Position numbers and translations under genes: made by a program | DNA from: Flavobacterium gyeonganense | GTDB lineage: Bacteria; Bacteroidota; Bacteroidia; Flavobacteriales; Flavobacteriaceae | NCBI RefSeq assembly: GCF_029625295.1 | Contig: NZ_CP121112.1 | Span: 2,418,001 to 2,482,000 of the forward strand | Direction of reading: 5' to 3' | Length of the DNA: 64,000 nucleotides | Shown: piece after piece, positions 51,486 through 59,385 of the stretch | Layout: every line of letters starts with the position of its first letter | How positions within the stretch are numbered: the first letter of the stretch is position 1 | The notes under the pieces: model-generated | What the model was told of the DNA's origin: nothing | The model's database searches: none | What the model saw: the letters and a program-made list of their open reading frames with translations, nothing else

Positions 51486-51550
51486 GTGTCAATTAGAGAA
51501 TGTGCCAATTAGAGAATGTGTTAATTTAGAGAATGTGTCAATTAGGTAAT
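51486..51550. repeat. Four tandem 16-17 bp repeats
   Basis: Units gtgtcaattagagaat, gtgccaattagagaat, gtgttaatttagagaat and gtgtcaattaggtaat at 51486, 51502, 51518 and 51535. Then 'attatctaattatctcattatctc' type sequence continues to 51618. It fills the mrp-nifU spacer. Confidence 0.8.
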
Positions 51551-51619
51551 TTTTAAACGATCCCAATTATTTCATTATCTTATTTTCAAATTATCTAATT
51601 ATCTCATTATCTCAATTAT

Positions 51620-52750
51620 CTAATTTTTCTTTACTGCTGAACAGCCAGCCATTGTTGTGATTTTTATGGCTTCTGTTGCAGGCAGGCTCTCGTTTCTGTT
51701 TACTGTTTCCTGAACAACATTTCGTGTAATTTCTTCAAATACAGTTTCAATTGGTGAAGCTGTTTGCAAAGCTGCCGGGCGGCCATAATCTCCTGCCTCA
51801 CGAATAGATTGTACAATTGGTACTTCTCCTAAAAAAGGAACATTTAAATCTTCTGCCAGATTTTTAGCGCCTTCCTTTCCAAAGATATAATATTTATTGT
51901 CAGGTAATTCTTCTGGTGTAAAGTATGCCATATTTTCAATAATACCCAGAACAGGCACGTTTATATTGTCCTGCATAAACATTGCCACTCCTTTTTTGGC
52001 ATCTGCCAAAGCAACAGCTTGCGGAGTACTTACTACTACAGCACCTGTGATAGGTAATGACTGCATGATCGAAAGATGAATATCACCTGTTCCCGGAGGT
52101 AAATCCAGAAGCATAAAATCCAATTCTCCCCAATCAGCATCAAAAATCATTTGGTTCAAAGCTTTTGCAGCCATTGGACCTCTCCATATTACAGCCTGGC
52201 TTGGTGCAGTAAAAAATCCGATTGAAAGCATTTTGATTTCGTAACTTTCTACAGGTTTCATTTTTGATTTTCCATCAACGGTAACCGAAATTGGTTTCTC
52301 GTTTTCAACATCAAACATAATAGGCATTGAAGGTCCGTAAATATCGGCATCCAGAACGCCAACTTTAAATCCCATTTTTGCCAGAGTTACCGCTAAATTT
52401 GCAGTAACAGTAGATTTTCCGACACCTCCTTTTCCGGAAGCAACGGCAATTATATTTTTGATTCCCGGAATGGCACGGCCTTTAATTTCGTTTTTCTCAG
52501 GAGTTTCCACCTTCGTATTTACCTTAATTTTTGCTTCTGGCGATACCAGTTCATTAATCGTTTTTTTGATATCGTCTTCTGCTCTTTTTTTAATGTGCAT
52601 GGCAGGTGTATGAAGTACTAAATCTACTACTACTTCATCACCAAATGTAATAACGTTGGCAACAGCACCGCTTTCAACCATATTTTTTCCTTCTCCGGCT
52701 ATGGTGATAGTTTCCAAAGCCTTAAGAATTTCTTTTCTATCTAATTTCAT
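51620..52750 (-). CDS. Mrp/NBP35-family P-loop ATPase (Fe-S cluster carrier)
   Basis: A 376-aa protein. An N-terminal MIP18/DUF59 domain (about 1-90) precedes the deviant Walker A motif GKGGVGKST (106-114). The switch/Walker B region is LLDLPPGTGDIHLSIMQ, and the C-terminus has CSAVK. Mrp/ApbC proteins bind and transfer 4Fe-4S clusters. The usual CxxC is reduced here to single cysteines, so the cluster site is not clear. A -7 box TATCTTTG is at 52827-52820. It lies next to the NifU-like gene, supporting an Fe-S role. Confidence 0.92.
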   Translation of the reverse strand: MKLDRKEILKALETITIAGEGKNMVESGAVANVITFGDEVVVDLVLHTPAMHIKKRAEDDIKKTINELVSPEAKIKVNTKVETPEKNEIKGRAIPGIKNIIAVASGKGGVGKSTVTANLAVTLAKMGFKVGVLDADIYGPSMPIMFDVENEKPISVTVDGKSKMKPVESYEIKMLSIGFFTAPSQAVIWRGPMAAKALNQMIFDADWGELDFMLLDLPPGTGDIHLSIMQSLPITGAVVVSTPQAVALADAKKGVAMFMQDNINVPVLGIIENMAYFTPEELPDNKYYIFGKEGAKNLAEDLNVPFLGEVPIVQSIREAGDYGRPAALQTASPIETVFEEITRNVVQETVNRNESLPATEAIKITTMAGCSAVKKN

Positions 52751-52971
52751 TTTTGATATAATGTTTTCTAATGAGCGAAATTAATTTTAAGTAATATTAA
52801 TTTAACTAAATTCAGTTTGCAAAGATAACGCATTAAGTTCGGATTTTTGCTGTTTTGGATTGTATTTGTTGATATTACAATTATTCAAAATGATACGTTT
52901 TATAAAAAAAGAGATTTTGAATTAGAATGATTTTCAATGCAGAAAAAATAAACTGAGGTTCAGGATAAAAA

Positions 52972-53008
52972 AGAAACCCGCCAAATTTTCTGATTTCAGC
53001 GGGTTTCT
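52972..53008 (-). terminator. Terminator of the ABC efflux operon
   Basis: agaaacccgc (52972-52981) pairs with gcgggtttct (52999-53008); read leftward it is followed by TTTTTTATCC. It lies 20 bp past the permease stop. Confidence 0.85.
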
Positions 53009-53027
53009 AAAAAAAATGGTCTACAAG

Positions 53028-55451
53028 TTATTCGTATTTGAGATATTTCAAAACATCTATTTTCGTTACCTGATATGCTTTTGTCAGGACAATCAGTAAA
53101 GTAAGCGCCAGTAATGAAATTAATGCGATTGAAAATGGCAAAGCCGAAATGTTTATTCTGAATGCGTAATCTTCAAGCCATTTTTGCAATAAAATATAAG
53201 CTGGAATGATTCCAATTCCAAATCCAAGTAAGCAAAAAAGGATATATTGTTTTGATAATTCTTTCAGCAAGATGTCTGTTTCTGCGCCCAGTGTTTTTCT
53301 AATTGCTATTTCTTTCAGTCTTCTCTCCATCGAAAATGATGCCAAAGCGAACAATCCAAAAACGGCAATTAGTATTACGACCATATTTAGAATGAAAAAC
53401 AGGTTTTTTTGCTTTATTTGTTCCTCGTAAGTTTTAGCAAATCCTTTGTTAACAAATTCATAATCAAAAGGATAATCTGGATTTACATTTTTCTCCCAAT
53501 ATTTTTTCAAATTTTCTAACGTTTCTGTTAAATTATTTGGAGAAACCTTTACAAACACATTATTAAAGTTATTCCATTTTAAAGTTTTAAGATTAATAAA
53601 AACCATTGGTGGCACTTTACTCTGCAAACCAGTAATATTGAAATCTTTTACAACCCCGACAATTTTAAATTTCAGGTTACCCTTTTCATTTCCCCATCCA
53701 GAAGTTACAATCTGGTTTATCGGATTTTTAAGATTTAATTGCTTGACCAAAGTTTCATTCATCAACATACTGCTAATCGTATCCGACGAATATTTAGGAG
53801 ATAAATCACGTCCCTGAACGATTTTAATTTTCATCATATCCAGAAAACCAAAATCCATTTCAACATTTCTCGGCTGTACAAAAATACCATTGTGTTTAAA
53901 ACCAGAACTTGAACTGGTGCTTCCTCCAAAACTTCCTGCAAATGTACTTACATCTAAAACTCCGGGAATTTTTGCTATTTCCTGTTTATCGACCAGATAT
54001 TTCTCTGTTCTTTTAAATCGATCGGGTTTGTTATACGGAATCGAAATTACCTGATCACCGTTAAATCCAAGATCTTTGTTCATCATATACTCAACCTGTG
54101 AATTAACAATCAAGGCTCCAATAATAAAGAATGCTGCGATTCCGAACTGAAAAATAAGCATAGAATTCCGAATCCAGATACCACTTTTACTTCTTGAAAA
54201 ATTGCCTTTAAGAACCTTTAAAGTTTCAAAATTGGAAATATAAATAGCAGGGAAAATACCCGCAGCAATAATTACTAATCCAAAAATTCCAATGAGCTGC
54301 AGGTAAAATTCACCACCATTTATGGTCAGCATTTTATTTAGAAAGTTATTGTAATACGGTAAAGAAAGCTCTACAATAGCCAAAGCAAAGAAAATTGCCA
54401 GCGATACAATTATTGCCGTTTCAAAAATAAACTGAGCAATAATCTGATTTTTTGAAGCTCCGACAATCTTACGTACACCCACTTCTTTAGCACGTTTTAT
54501 TGCAGATGCAGTGGCCAGATTAATATAATTTACCAATGACAAAATCAAAATCAAAAGAGATAATCCTGCCATAATATAAAGCAGTTTCAAATTGCCCATG
54601 CCTTCAGGGAAAGTAGAACCCGAAGTCTTTGTACCATGTAAACGCGCCATTTTTAACTGATCTAGCAATATTGTGATTTCGCCGTTTTCTTTAACATATT
54701 GTTCAACAGTCTGCCCGCTTTCTTTAGCATCTTTTACCGTTCTGTTGACAAAATTTACGTGCTGCATTTTCTTTAAAACTAAAGCACGATCGGTATCTTT
54801 TTTTATTTTAATAAGAAAACCATAATTGAAGTTCCCCCAGCTATTTAAATCCGGTTCTCTTTTTACGCCGCTGAAAACATAATTTGGCTCAATAGAAGAA
54901 GGTCTGATGATTTTATAAACAGATTTTACAGTATAATTTGCAGCTCCATAAAAGATAGACTTACCAATTGGATTTTCATTTTTGAAGAGTCTTTTTGCTT
55001 GTTCATCTGAAATTGCAACGCTGTTTTTCTCTTTTAAAATATTTGTTTTGGCGCCTTTTAGTATTTCAAAAGGAAAAAAATCAAAGAAATTCTCATCACT
55101 TACCATTATTTTTTTAGCCATCAATTTTTGATCCTGATATTTGATAATATCCTGATCATACCAAACGTTAAAAAAGCAGATTTTTTCAATCTCTGGAATT
55201 GTTGCTTTACAAGTTTCACCAAACGGAATAGAGCTGGTTGCCCAGGTATCTCCATTTCCAATTTTATTAAGAACTAAATAAGCATTTTCTTTTTCTGGGT
55301 TCCATTGATCGTATGAATGCTCATTATTCCAATACAAAATCGCGAAAATCACACCGGCAATCCCAATGCTCAATCCTAAAACATTTAAAAATGAAAACAG
55401 TTTGTTTTGTTTTAAATGATAAACAAATATTTTAAACCAGTTATAAATCAT
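53028..55451 (-). CDS. ABC transporter permease (MacB/FtsX type)
   Basis: An 807-aa protein with two FtsX-like units. Each has a periplasmic MacB-PCD domain (N-terminal about 40-270) and membrane helices: TM1 at 21-40 (FLNVLGLSIGIAGVIFAILYW), a central group at about 290-420, and a C-terminal group at about 680-800 (FILNMVVILIAVFGLFALASF). The FtsX signature ...RRLKEIAIRKTLGAE and KRAKEVGVRKIVGAS appears twice. It is the export or mechanotransmission part of an efflux system with the ATPase at 55574 and the adaptor at 56478. Tenth-residue details suggest lipoprotein or drug export; substrate unknown. Confidence 0.93.
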   Translation of the reverse strand: MIYNWFKIFVYHLKQNKLFSFLNVLGLSIGIAGVIFAILYWNNEHSYDQWNPEKENAYLVLNKIGNGDTWATSSIPFGETCKATIPEIEKICFFNVWYDQDIIKYQDQKLMAKKIMVSDENFFDFFPFEILKGAKTNILKEKNSVAISDEQAKRLFKNENPIGKSIFYGAANYTVKSVYKIIRPSSIEPNYVFSGVKREPDLNSWGNFNYGFLIKIKKDTDRALVLKKMQHVNFVNRTVKDAKESGQTVEQYVKENGEITILLDQLKMARLHGTKTSGSTFPEGMGNLKLLYIMAGLSLLILILSLVNYINLATASAIKRAKEVGVRKIVGASKNQIIAQFIFETAIIVSLAIFFALAIVELSLPYYNNFLNKMLTINGGEFYLQLIGIFGLVIIAAGIFPAIYISNFETLKVLKGNFSRSKSGIWIRNSMLIFQFGIAAFFIIGALIVNSQVEYMMNKDLGFNGDQVISIPYNKPDRFKRTEKYLVDKQEIAKIPGVLDVSTFAGSFGGSTSSSSGFKHNGIFVQPRNVEMDFGFLDMMKIKIVQGRDLSPKYSSDTISSMLMNETLVKQLNLKNPINQIVTSGWGNEKGNLKFKIVGVVKDFNITGLQSKVPPMVFINLKTLKWNNFNNVFVKVSPNNLTETLENLKKYWEKNVNPDYPFDYEFVNKGFAKTYEEQIKQKNLFFILNMVVILIAVFGLFALASFSMERRLKEIAIRKTLGAETDILLKELSKQYILFCLLGFGIGIIPAYILLQKWLEDYAFRINISALPFSIALISLLALTLLIVLTKAYQVTKIDVLKYLKYE

Positions 55452-55495
55452 GGTGTATGTTTTTTATATTATTTCAGTTTTTGACAAACCGATTT

Positions 55496-55567
55496 TTAGA
55501 CAATTGCGAATATTTTGCAAACAAACTCAACCAGAATTAGGATTGCGGTTACAATGAATTTTAACAT
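55496..55567 (-). CDS. Possible 23-aa hydrophobic peptide
   Basis: An ATG at 55565-55567, 6 nt after the ABC ATPase stop, opens 23 codons (MLKFIVTAILILVEFVCKIF and three more). The hydrophobic core and the tight spacing suggest a membrane micropeptide in the efflux operon. No homologue is known to me, and chance is quite possible in AT-rich DNA. Confidence 0.3.
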   Translation of the reverse strand: MLKFIVTAILILVEFVCKIFAIV

Positions 55568-55573
55568 CTTTAG

Positions 55574-56281
55574 TTATTTAGCGTTCATAAAAACATCAAC
55601 ATTTCGCTGATTTAGCTTTTCAGAAAATATCACACCGTCTTTCATGTGAATCGTTCTTTGCGAAAAAGAAGCATCATAATCAGAGTGGGTTACCATCAAA
55701 ATTGTGGAGCCTTTTGCGTGCAGATCGGTTAAGAGTTCCATAACTTCATTTCCGTTTTTACTGTCCAGGTTTCCGGTTGGCTCATCGGCCAAAATGATTT
55801 TAGGATCATTTACCAAAGCTCTGGCAACGGCAACTCTTTGCTGCTGACCTCCCGAAAGCTGCTGTGGAAAATGTTTCAGGCGATGTGAAATATTTAGTTT
55901 TTCCGCAATGGCCTCAATTTTTTGTTTTCTGTCTGCAGCTTTTATATTATTGTAAAGCAAAGGCAATTCGATATTGTCATAAACAGAAAGTTCGTCGATA
56001 AGGTTAAAGTTCTGAAAAATGAATCCGATATTTTCTTTTCGAACCTGAGCCCTTCCTTTTTCTTTCAGGCCAATCATTTCCTGATCTAATAATTTGTAGC
56101 TTCCTTCATTAGCGCTGTCTAACAGCCCGATGATATTTAATAAGGTAGATTTTCCACAACCTGATGGCCCCATTATAGTTAAAAAGTCTCCTTTTTTAAT
56201 TTCTAAAGAGATACCGCTCAATGCTGATGTTTCTACTTCTTCTGTCCTGAAAACTTTGGTTAAATTCTGAATTGTTATCAT
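55574..56281 (-). CDS. ABC transporter ATP-binding protein (MacB/LolD type)
   Basis: A 235-aa ATPase. Walker A GPSGCGKST at about 38-46, Q-loop FIFQNFNLIDELSVYDNIELPL, signature LSGGQQQRVAVARAL, Walker B IILADEPTGNLDS, H-loop MVTHSD. The LLDSANEGSYKLLDQEM block is typical of MacB/LolD/FtsE-like exporters. It energises the permease at 53028. Confidence 0.96.
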   Translation of the reverse strand: MITIQNLTKVFRTEEVETSALSGISLEIKKGDFLTIMGPSGCGKSTLLNIIGLLDSANEGSYKLLDQEMIGLKEKGRAQVRKENIGFIFQNFNLIDELSVYDNIELPLLYNNIKAADRKQKIEAIAEKLNISHRLKHFPQQLSGGQQQRVAVARALVNDPKIILADEPTGNLDSKNGNEVMELLTDLHAKGSTILMVTHSDYDASFSQRTIHMKDGVIFSEKLNQRNVDVFMNAK

Positions 56282-56364
56282 TTTGTAAAGGTGTTAAATG
56301 TTATTGACTCGTTTTTTGATTGATGATTGATGATTTATTTTTTTGTAAATGATTTGTCTTTTTT

Positions 56365-56467
56365 TGTCATTTCGACGAAGGAGAAATCACACTCGCTAAT
56401 CGACAAAGATTGATGATTTACTTTGTAGAGTTTCTGGTGTGATTTCTCCCAAAAGGTCGAAATGACA
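56365..56467. repeat. Nested inverted repeat within the efflux operon
   Basis: Outer arms tgtcatttcgac (56365-56376) and gtcgaaatgaca (56456-56467), and inner arms gagaaatcacac (56381-56392) and gtgtgatttctc (56437-56448), all perfect. The words catttcga and gaaatcaca also occur in the copy at 37750. It sits 84 bp before the ABC ATPase start, so the transcript would contain a long hairpin between adaptor and ATPase. Confidence 0.85.
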
Positions 56468-56477
56468 TAGCTTGAAC

Positions 56478-57722
56478 TCATTCTTTTTTAATAGAAAGTT
56501 CCTCAATATCCTTATAATCTGAATAAGAAGATGTAATTACTGATTCGCCTTCTTTTAATCCCTCCAGCACTTCATAATACGATGGATTTTCCCGTCCTAA
56601 TTTTATGTTTCTTCTTTCAGCTTTATTTCCTTTTACCACAAAGATCCATTTTCCTGCTGTTTCCTGATTGAAGCTTCCTTTTGAAACAACCAATGTTTTA
56701 CTTTTTTCTGATAAAACTAGTTTTACGCCAAAACTTAATCCGTCCTGCAATGCTATATTTTCTTTAGATGTAAAAGCCAGTTCTACTGTAAAGTGCCCGC
56801 TTTTTACTTCCGGAATTACTTTGGTTACGATTACTTCAACAGTTTTTCCTTTAAATTCAACCTGGCCTTTTAAACCTTCACGAACTTTCTCTAAATAAAA
56901 TTCATCTACATCGGCAGCCAGTTTGTAACCGCGTTTTGAATCGATTTTTCCGATGCTCTCTCCCGCCTGAAATGTTTTTCCTAAAACCGGTTCAAAAGAA
57001 GTCAGTCTTCCGGATTCGGGAGCGGTGATCAAAAAGTTCTTTTTGTTGTTCCGAAGTATTTCCAGACTTTTCTCCATGGTTTGAATGGAACGGTTAATCT
57101 GTGAAATCTGTAACTGATTGGATTGTTTTTCTTTTTGGATACTCTGCTGAATCGTTTTTTTGCGTTCTTCCTGAAAGCGTAAACTTTCTTTAAAAGTATT
57201 CCAGTCGTTCTTCGAAATCACATCTTTGGCAAACAATTTCGAATTCATATCGTACAATCTTTTCGCGTCGTTATAATCGTGTTCAATCAAAACCAAGTCT
57301 TTATTTAAGTTTAATTCCTGATTTCTGATGTTCAGTTTTCCTGTATTCAGATTGTTGATCTGTTCAATAATAGCGGTTTCCTGAGTCAGATAATTCAATT
57401 CGGTGTTCGGATTGTATAATCTTGCCAGGGATTGTCCTTTAGTCACCATGGCGCCGTTTTCAACAAAAATCTCTTTCACAGATCCGCCTTCTGTTACATT
57501 TACAAGCATTACATTTAGCGGCTCAACTTTGGCCTGAAAAACTACAAAATCTTCAAAAAAAGCTTTTTCGACTTTTTGAACTGAAATTTCTTCTGCTTTT
57601 ACATTTAAACTTCTTTTCGTATTGAACGAAAAAAAGAGAATCACAGCCAAAGCTAAAAAAACGCCAATTGCTATTGTGAGATATCTAAATTCTTTATTTT
57701 TACGAGGAATTACCTTGTCCAT
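56478..57722 (-). CDS. Periplasmic adaptor (HlyD/MFP family) of ABC efflux system
   Basis: A 414-aa protein with a membrane anchor at about 15-33 (TIAIGVFLALAVILFFSF). The lipoyl-like half-motif VEPLNVMLVNVTEGGSVKEIFVENG lies at about 62-85. A coiled-coil hairpin at about 115-225 (DLVLIEHDYNDAKRLYDM ... KEKQSNQLQISQINRSIQTMEKS) is followed by a beta-barrel domain (KGQVEFKGKTVEVIVTKVIPE). It links the inner-membrane permease to an outer-membrane channel not encoded here. First gene of the leftward operon; a sigma-54-like promoter lies 29-45 nt upstream. Confidence 0.93.
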   Translation of the reverse strand: MDKVIPRKNKEFRYLTIAIGVFLALAVILFFSFNTKRSLNVKAEEISVQKVEKAFFEDFVVFQAKVEPLNVMLVNVTEGGSVKEIFVENGAMVTKGQSLARLYNPNTELNYLTQETAIIEQINNLNTGKLNIRNQELNLNKDLVLIEHDYNDAKRLYDMNSKLFAKDVISKNDWNTFKESLRFQEERKKTIQQSIQKEKQSNQLQISQINRSIQTMEKSLEILRNNKKNFLITAPESGRLTSFEPVLGKTFQAGESIGKIDSKRGYKLAADVDEFYLEKVREGLKGQVEFKGKTVEVIVTKVIPEVKSGHFTVELAFTSKENIALQDGLSFGVKLVLSEKSKTLVVSKGSFNQETAGKWIFVVKGNKAERRNIKLGRENPSYYEVLEGLKEGESVITSSYSDYKDIEELSIKKE

Positions 57723-57750
57723 TTTTCAAATAATTTACTGATTATCAATT

Positions 57751-57767
57751 GGTAAATACTGTGCCAT
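57751..57767 (-). promoter_or_regulatory. Sigma-54-like promoter of the efflux operon
   Basis: Read leftward: ATGGCAC-AGTAT-TTACC. The -24 element TGGCAC is exact and the 5-nt gap correct; the -12 element is TTAC instead of TTGC. The neighbouring divergent gene encodes a sigma-54-dependent activator. Confidence 0.5.
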
Positions 57768-57830
57768 TAAATTTATTATTTGTAAAGTATTGATTTTAAA
57801 AGAGCTTTAAAAACCATTCAAAAAAGGAGT

Positions 57831-57866
57831 GTCCGATAATGAACAGTTGACCGTTCAAAACCGGAC
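57831..57866. promoter_or_regulatory. Dyad, probable activator binding site
   Basis: gtccgataatgaac (57831-57844) and gttcaaaaccggac (57853-57866) are complementary at 11 of 14 positions around an 8-nt centre. It lies about 64-115 bp upstream of the sigma-54-like site and 11 bp before the activator's ATG, as expected for an NtrC-type upstream activating site. Confidence 0.5.
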
Positions 57867-57877
57867 AAAAAAGACAG

Positions 57878-59221
57878 ATGCGAAAAAAACTAGCCCAAAT
57901 ATTAATTGTCGATGATCAGGAAGAAATTCTTTTTTCGGCAAAAATGATTCTCAAGAAGCATTTTGAAACCATTTTTACGACAAATAATCCCAAAAAAATC
58001 ATTTCGCTTTTAAGTGAAAATGAAATAAATGTGGTTTTGCTTGATATGAATTACCGAATTGGTTTTGAAGACGGGCGCGAAGGGATTCACTGGCTGAAAG
58101 AAATTAAAACACTGTCACCAAATACAATTGTAATTTTAATGACCGCTTTCGGTAAAATTGAAACAGCTGTTGAAGGTATCAAAATTGGTGCTTTTGACTA
58201 TGTTTTAAAACCGTGGCACAATGAAAAATTATTGGAAACAATTGATAAGGCTGTCGCCGAAAGCAGAAAAAACAACAAAAAACCAGTCGTAGAAAAAACC
58301 GAAAAAAGATATTTTACCGGAAGTTCCCAAAAAATTAAACAAGCCTATTCTATTGCTGAAAAAGTAGCCAGAACAGATGCCAATGTCTTGATTTTAGGTG
58401 AAAACGGAACCGGGAAATATGTCTTTGCCGAGTTTATTCATCAGAATTCTACACGAAAAAACGAGCCTTTTGTACATGTTGATTTGGGTTCCCTGAGTGA
58501 TAATTTGTTCGAAAGCGAACTTTTTGGATATGCAAAAGGCGCATTTACGGATGCAAAAACCGATACGCCGGGAAGGTTTGAATTGGCGCAAAACAGCACT
58601 ATTTTTCTGGATGAAATTGGCAATATTCCGCTTCATTTGCAGGCAAAATTATTACATGTTTTACAAACCAAAACGGTTACACGATTAGGCGAAAGCAGGC
58701 CCAGGGCTTTGAATGTCCGTATTATTTCTGCTACAAACAGTGATATTAAAACAGAGGTTAAAAATAAAAACTTTCGTGAAGATTTACTGTACCGCATCAA
58801 TACGATGGAAATTCATTTGCCGTCTTTGCGGGAAAGAAAAGAGGATATTGTTCCGATGGCAAATTTCATTCTCGATCAGATTGCTGAAAAGTACAATCAG
58901 GAAAATTGGCAGTTTGAAGAAAATGCTCCCCGTTATCTGGAAAAATATCCATGGAAAGGAAATGTACGCGAGATGGAAAATAAAATTGAACGTGCTTTGA
59001 TTTTATCTGATAATAATATCATTTCTATTCATGATCTGGATATTTTAGATTTTGAAGATGTTCCTGAAAATGATGAAAATCCGTTATCAGAAATGGAGAA
59101 AACGGCCATCGAAAAAGCGCTTTTTAAACATCACGGAAATATCAGCAAAACGGCTGAAGAATTAGGATTGTCCAGAGCTGCTTTGTACAGAAGAATTGAG
59201 AAATACGATTTGAAGAATTAA
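57878..59221 (+). CDS. Sigma-54-dependent response regulator (NtrC family)
   Basis: A 447-aa regulator. Receiver domain 1-125 with phospho-acceptor Asp56 (VVLLDMNYR) and Lys in FDYVLKPW. An AAA+ domain at about 145-375 with Walker A GENGTGK (about 174-180), the sigma-54 contact loop GAFTDA (variant of GAFTGA), FLDEIGNI (Walker B) and an arginine-finger REDLLYRI region. A C-terminal Fis-type helix-turn-helix (HGNISKTAEELGLSRAALYRRIEK). When phosphorylated by the kinase at 59386 it should activate sigma-54 promoters such as the one at 57751. Confidence 0.95.
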   Translation: MRKKLAQILIVDDQEEILFSAKMILKKHFETIFTTNNPKKIISLLSENEINVVLLDMNYRIGFEDGREGIHWLKEIKTLSPNTIVILMTAFGKIETAVEGIKIGAFDYVLKPWHNEKLLETIDKAVAESRKNNKKPVVEKTEKRYFTGSSQKIKQAYSIAEKVARTDANVLILGENGTGKYVFAEFIHQNSTRKNEPFVHVDLGSLSDNLFESELFGYAKGAFTDAKTDTPGRFELAQNSTIFLDEIGNIPLHLQAKLLHVLQTKTVTRLGESRPRALNVRIISATNSDIKTEVKNKNFREDLLYRINTMEIHLPSLRERKEDIVPMANFILDQIAEKYNQENWQFEENAPRYLEKYPWKGNVREMENKIERALILSDNNIISIHDLDILDFEDVPENDENPLSEMEKTAIEKALFKHHGNISKTAEELGLSRAALYRRIEKYDLKN

Positions 59222-59256
59222 GAGTAAAGAATTAAGAGTAAAGAATTAAGAATTAA

Positions 59257-59326
59257 GAGTAAAGAGTAAAGAGTAAAGAGTAAAGAGTAAAGAGTAAAGA
59301 GTAAAGAGTAAAGAGTAAAGAGTAAA
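59257..59326. repeat. Ten perfect tandem copies of the heptamer GAGTAAA
   Basis: 10 x 7 bp without interruption, preceded by imperfect units (aagaattaagagt) from 59222. It fills the spacer between regulator stop and kinase start; the repeat ends 59 nt before the kinase ATG. No TAnnTTTG box lies in between, so both genes may be one transcript with the array in its middle. Confidence 0.92.
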
Positions 59327-59385
59327 GGTTTCTTTTATCTGCTAAATCTGTAGCAAAAATAATCTCTATCCCAAAAAGAAATTAA

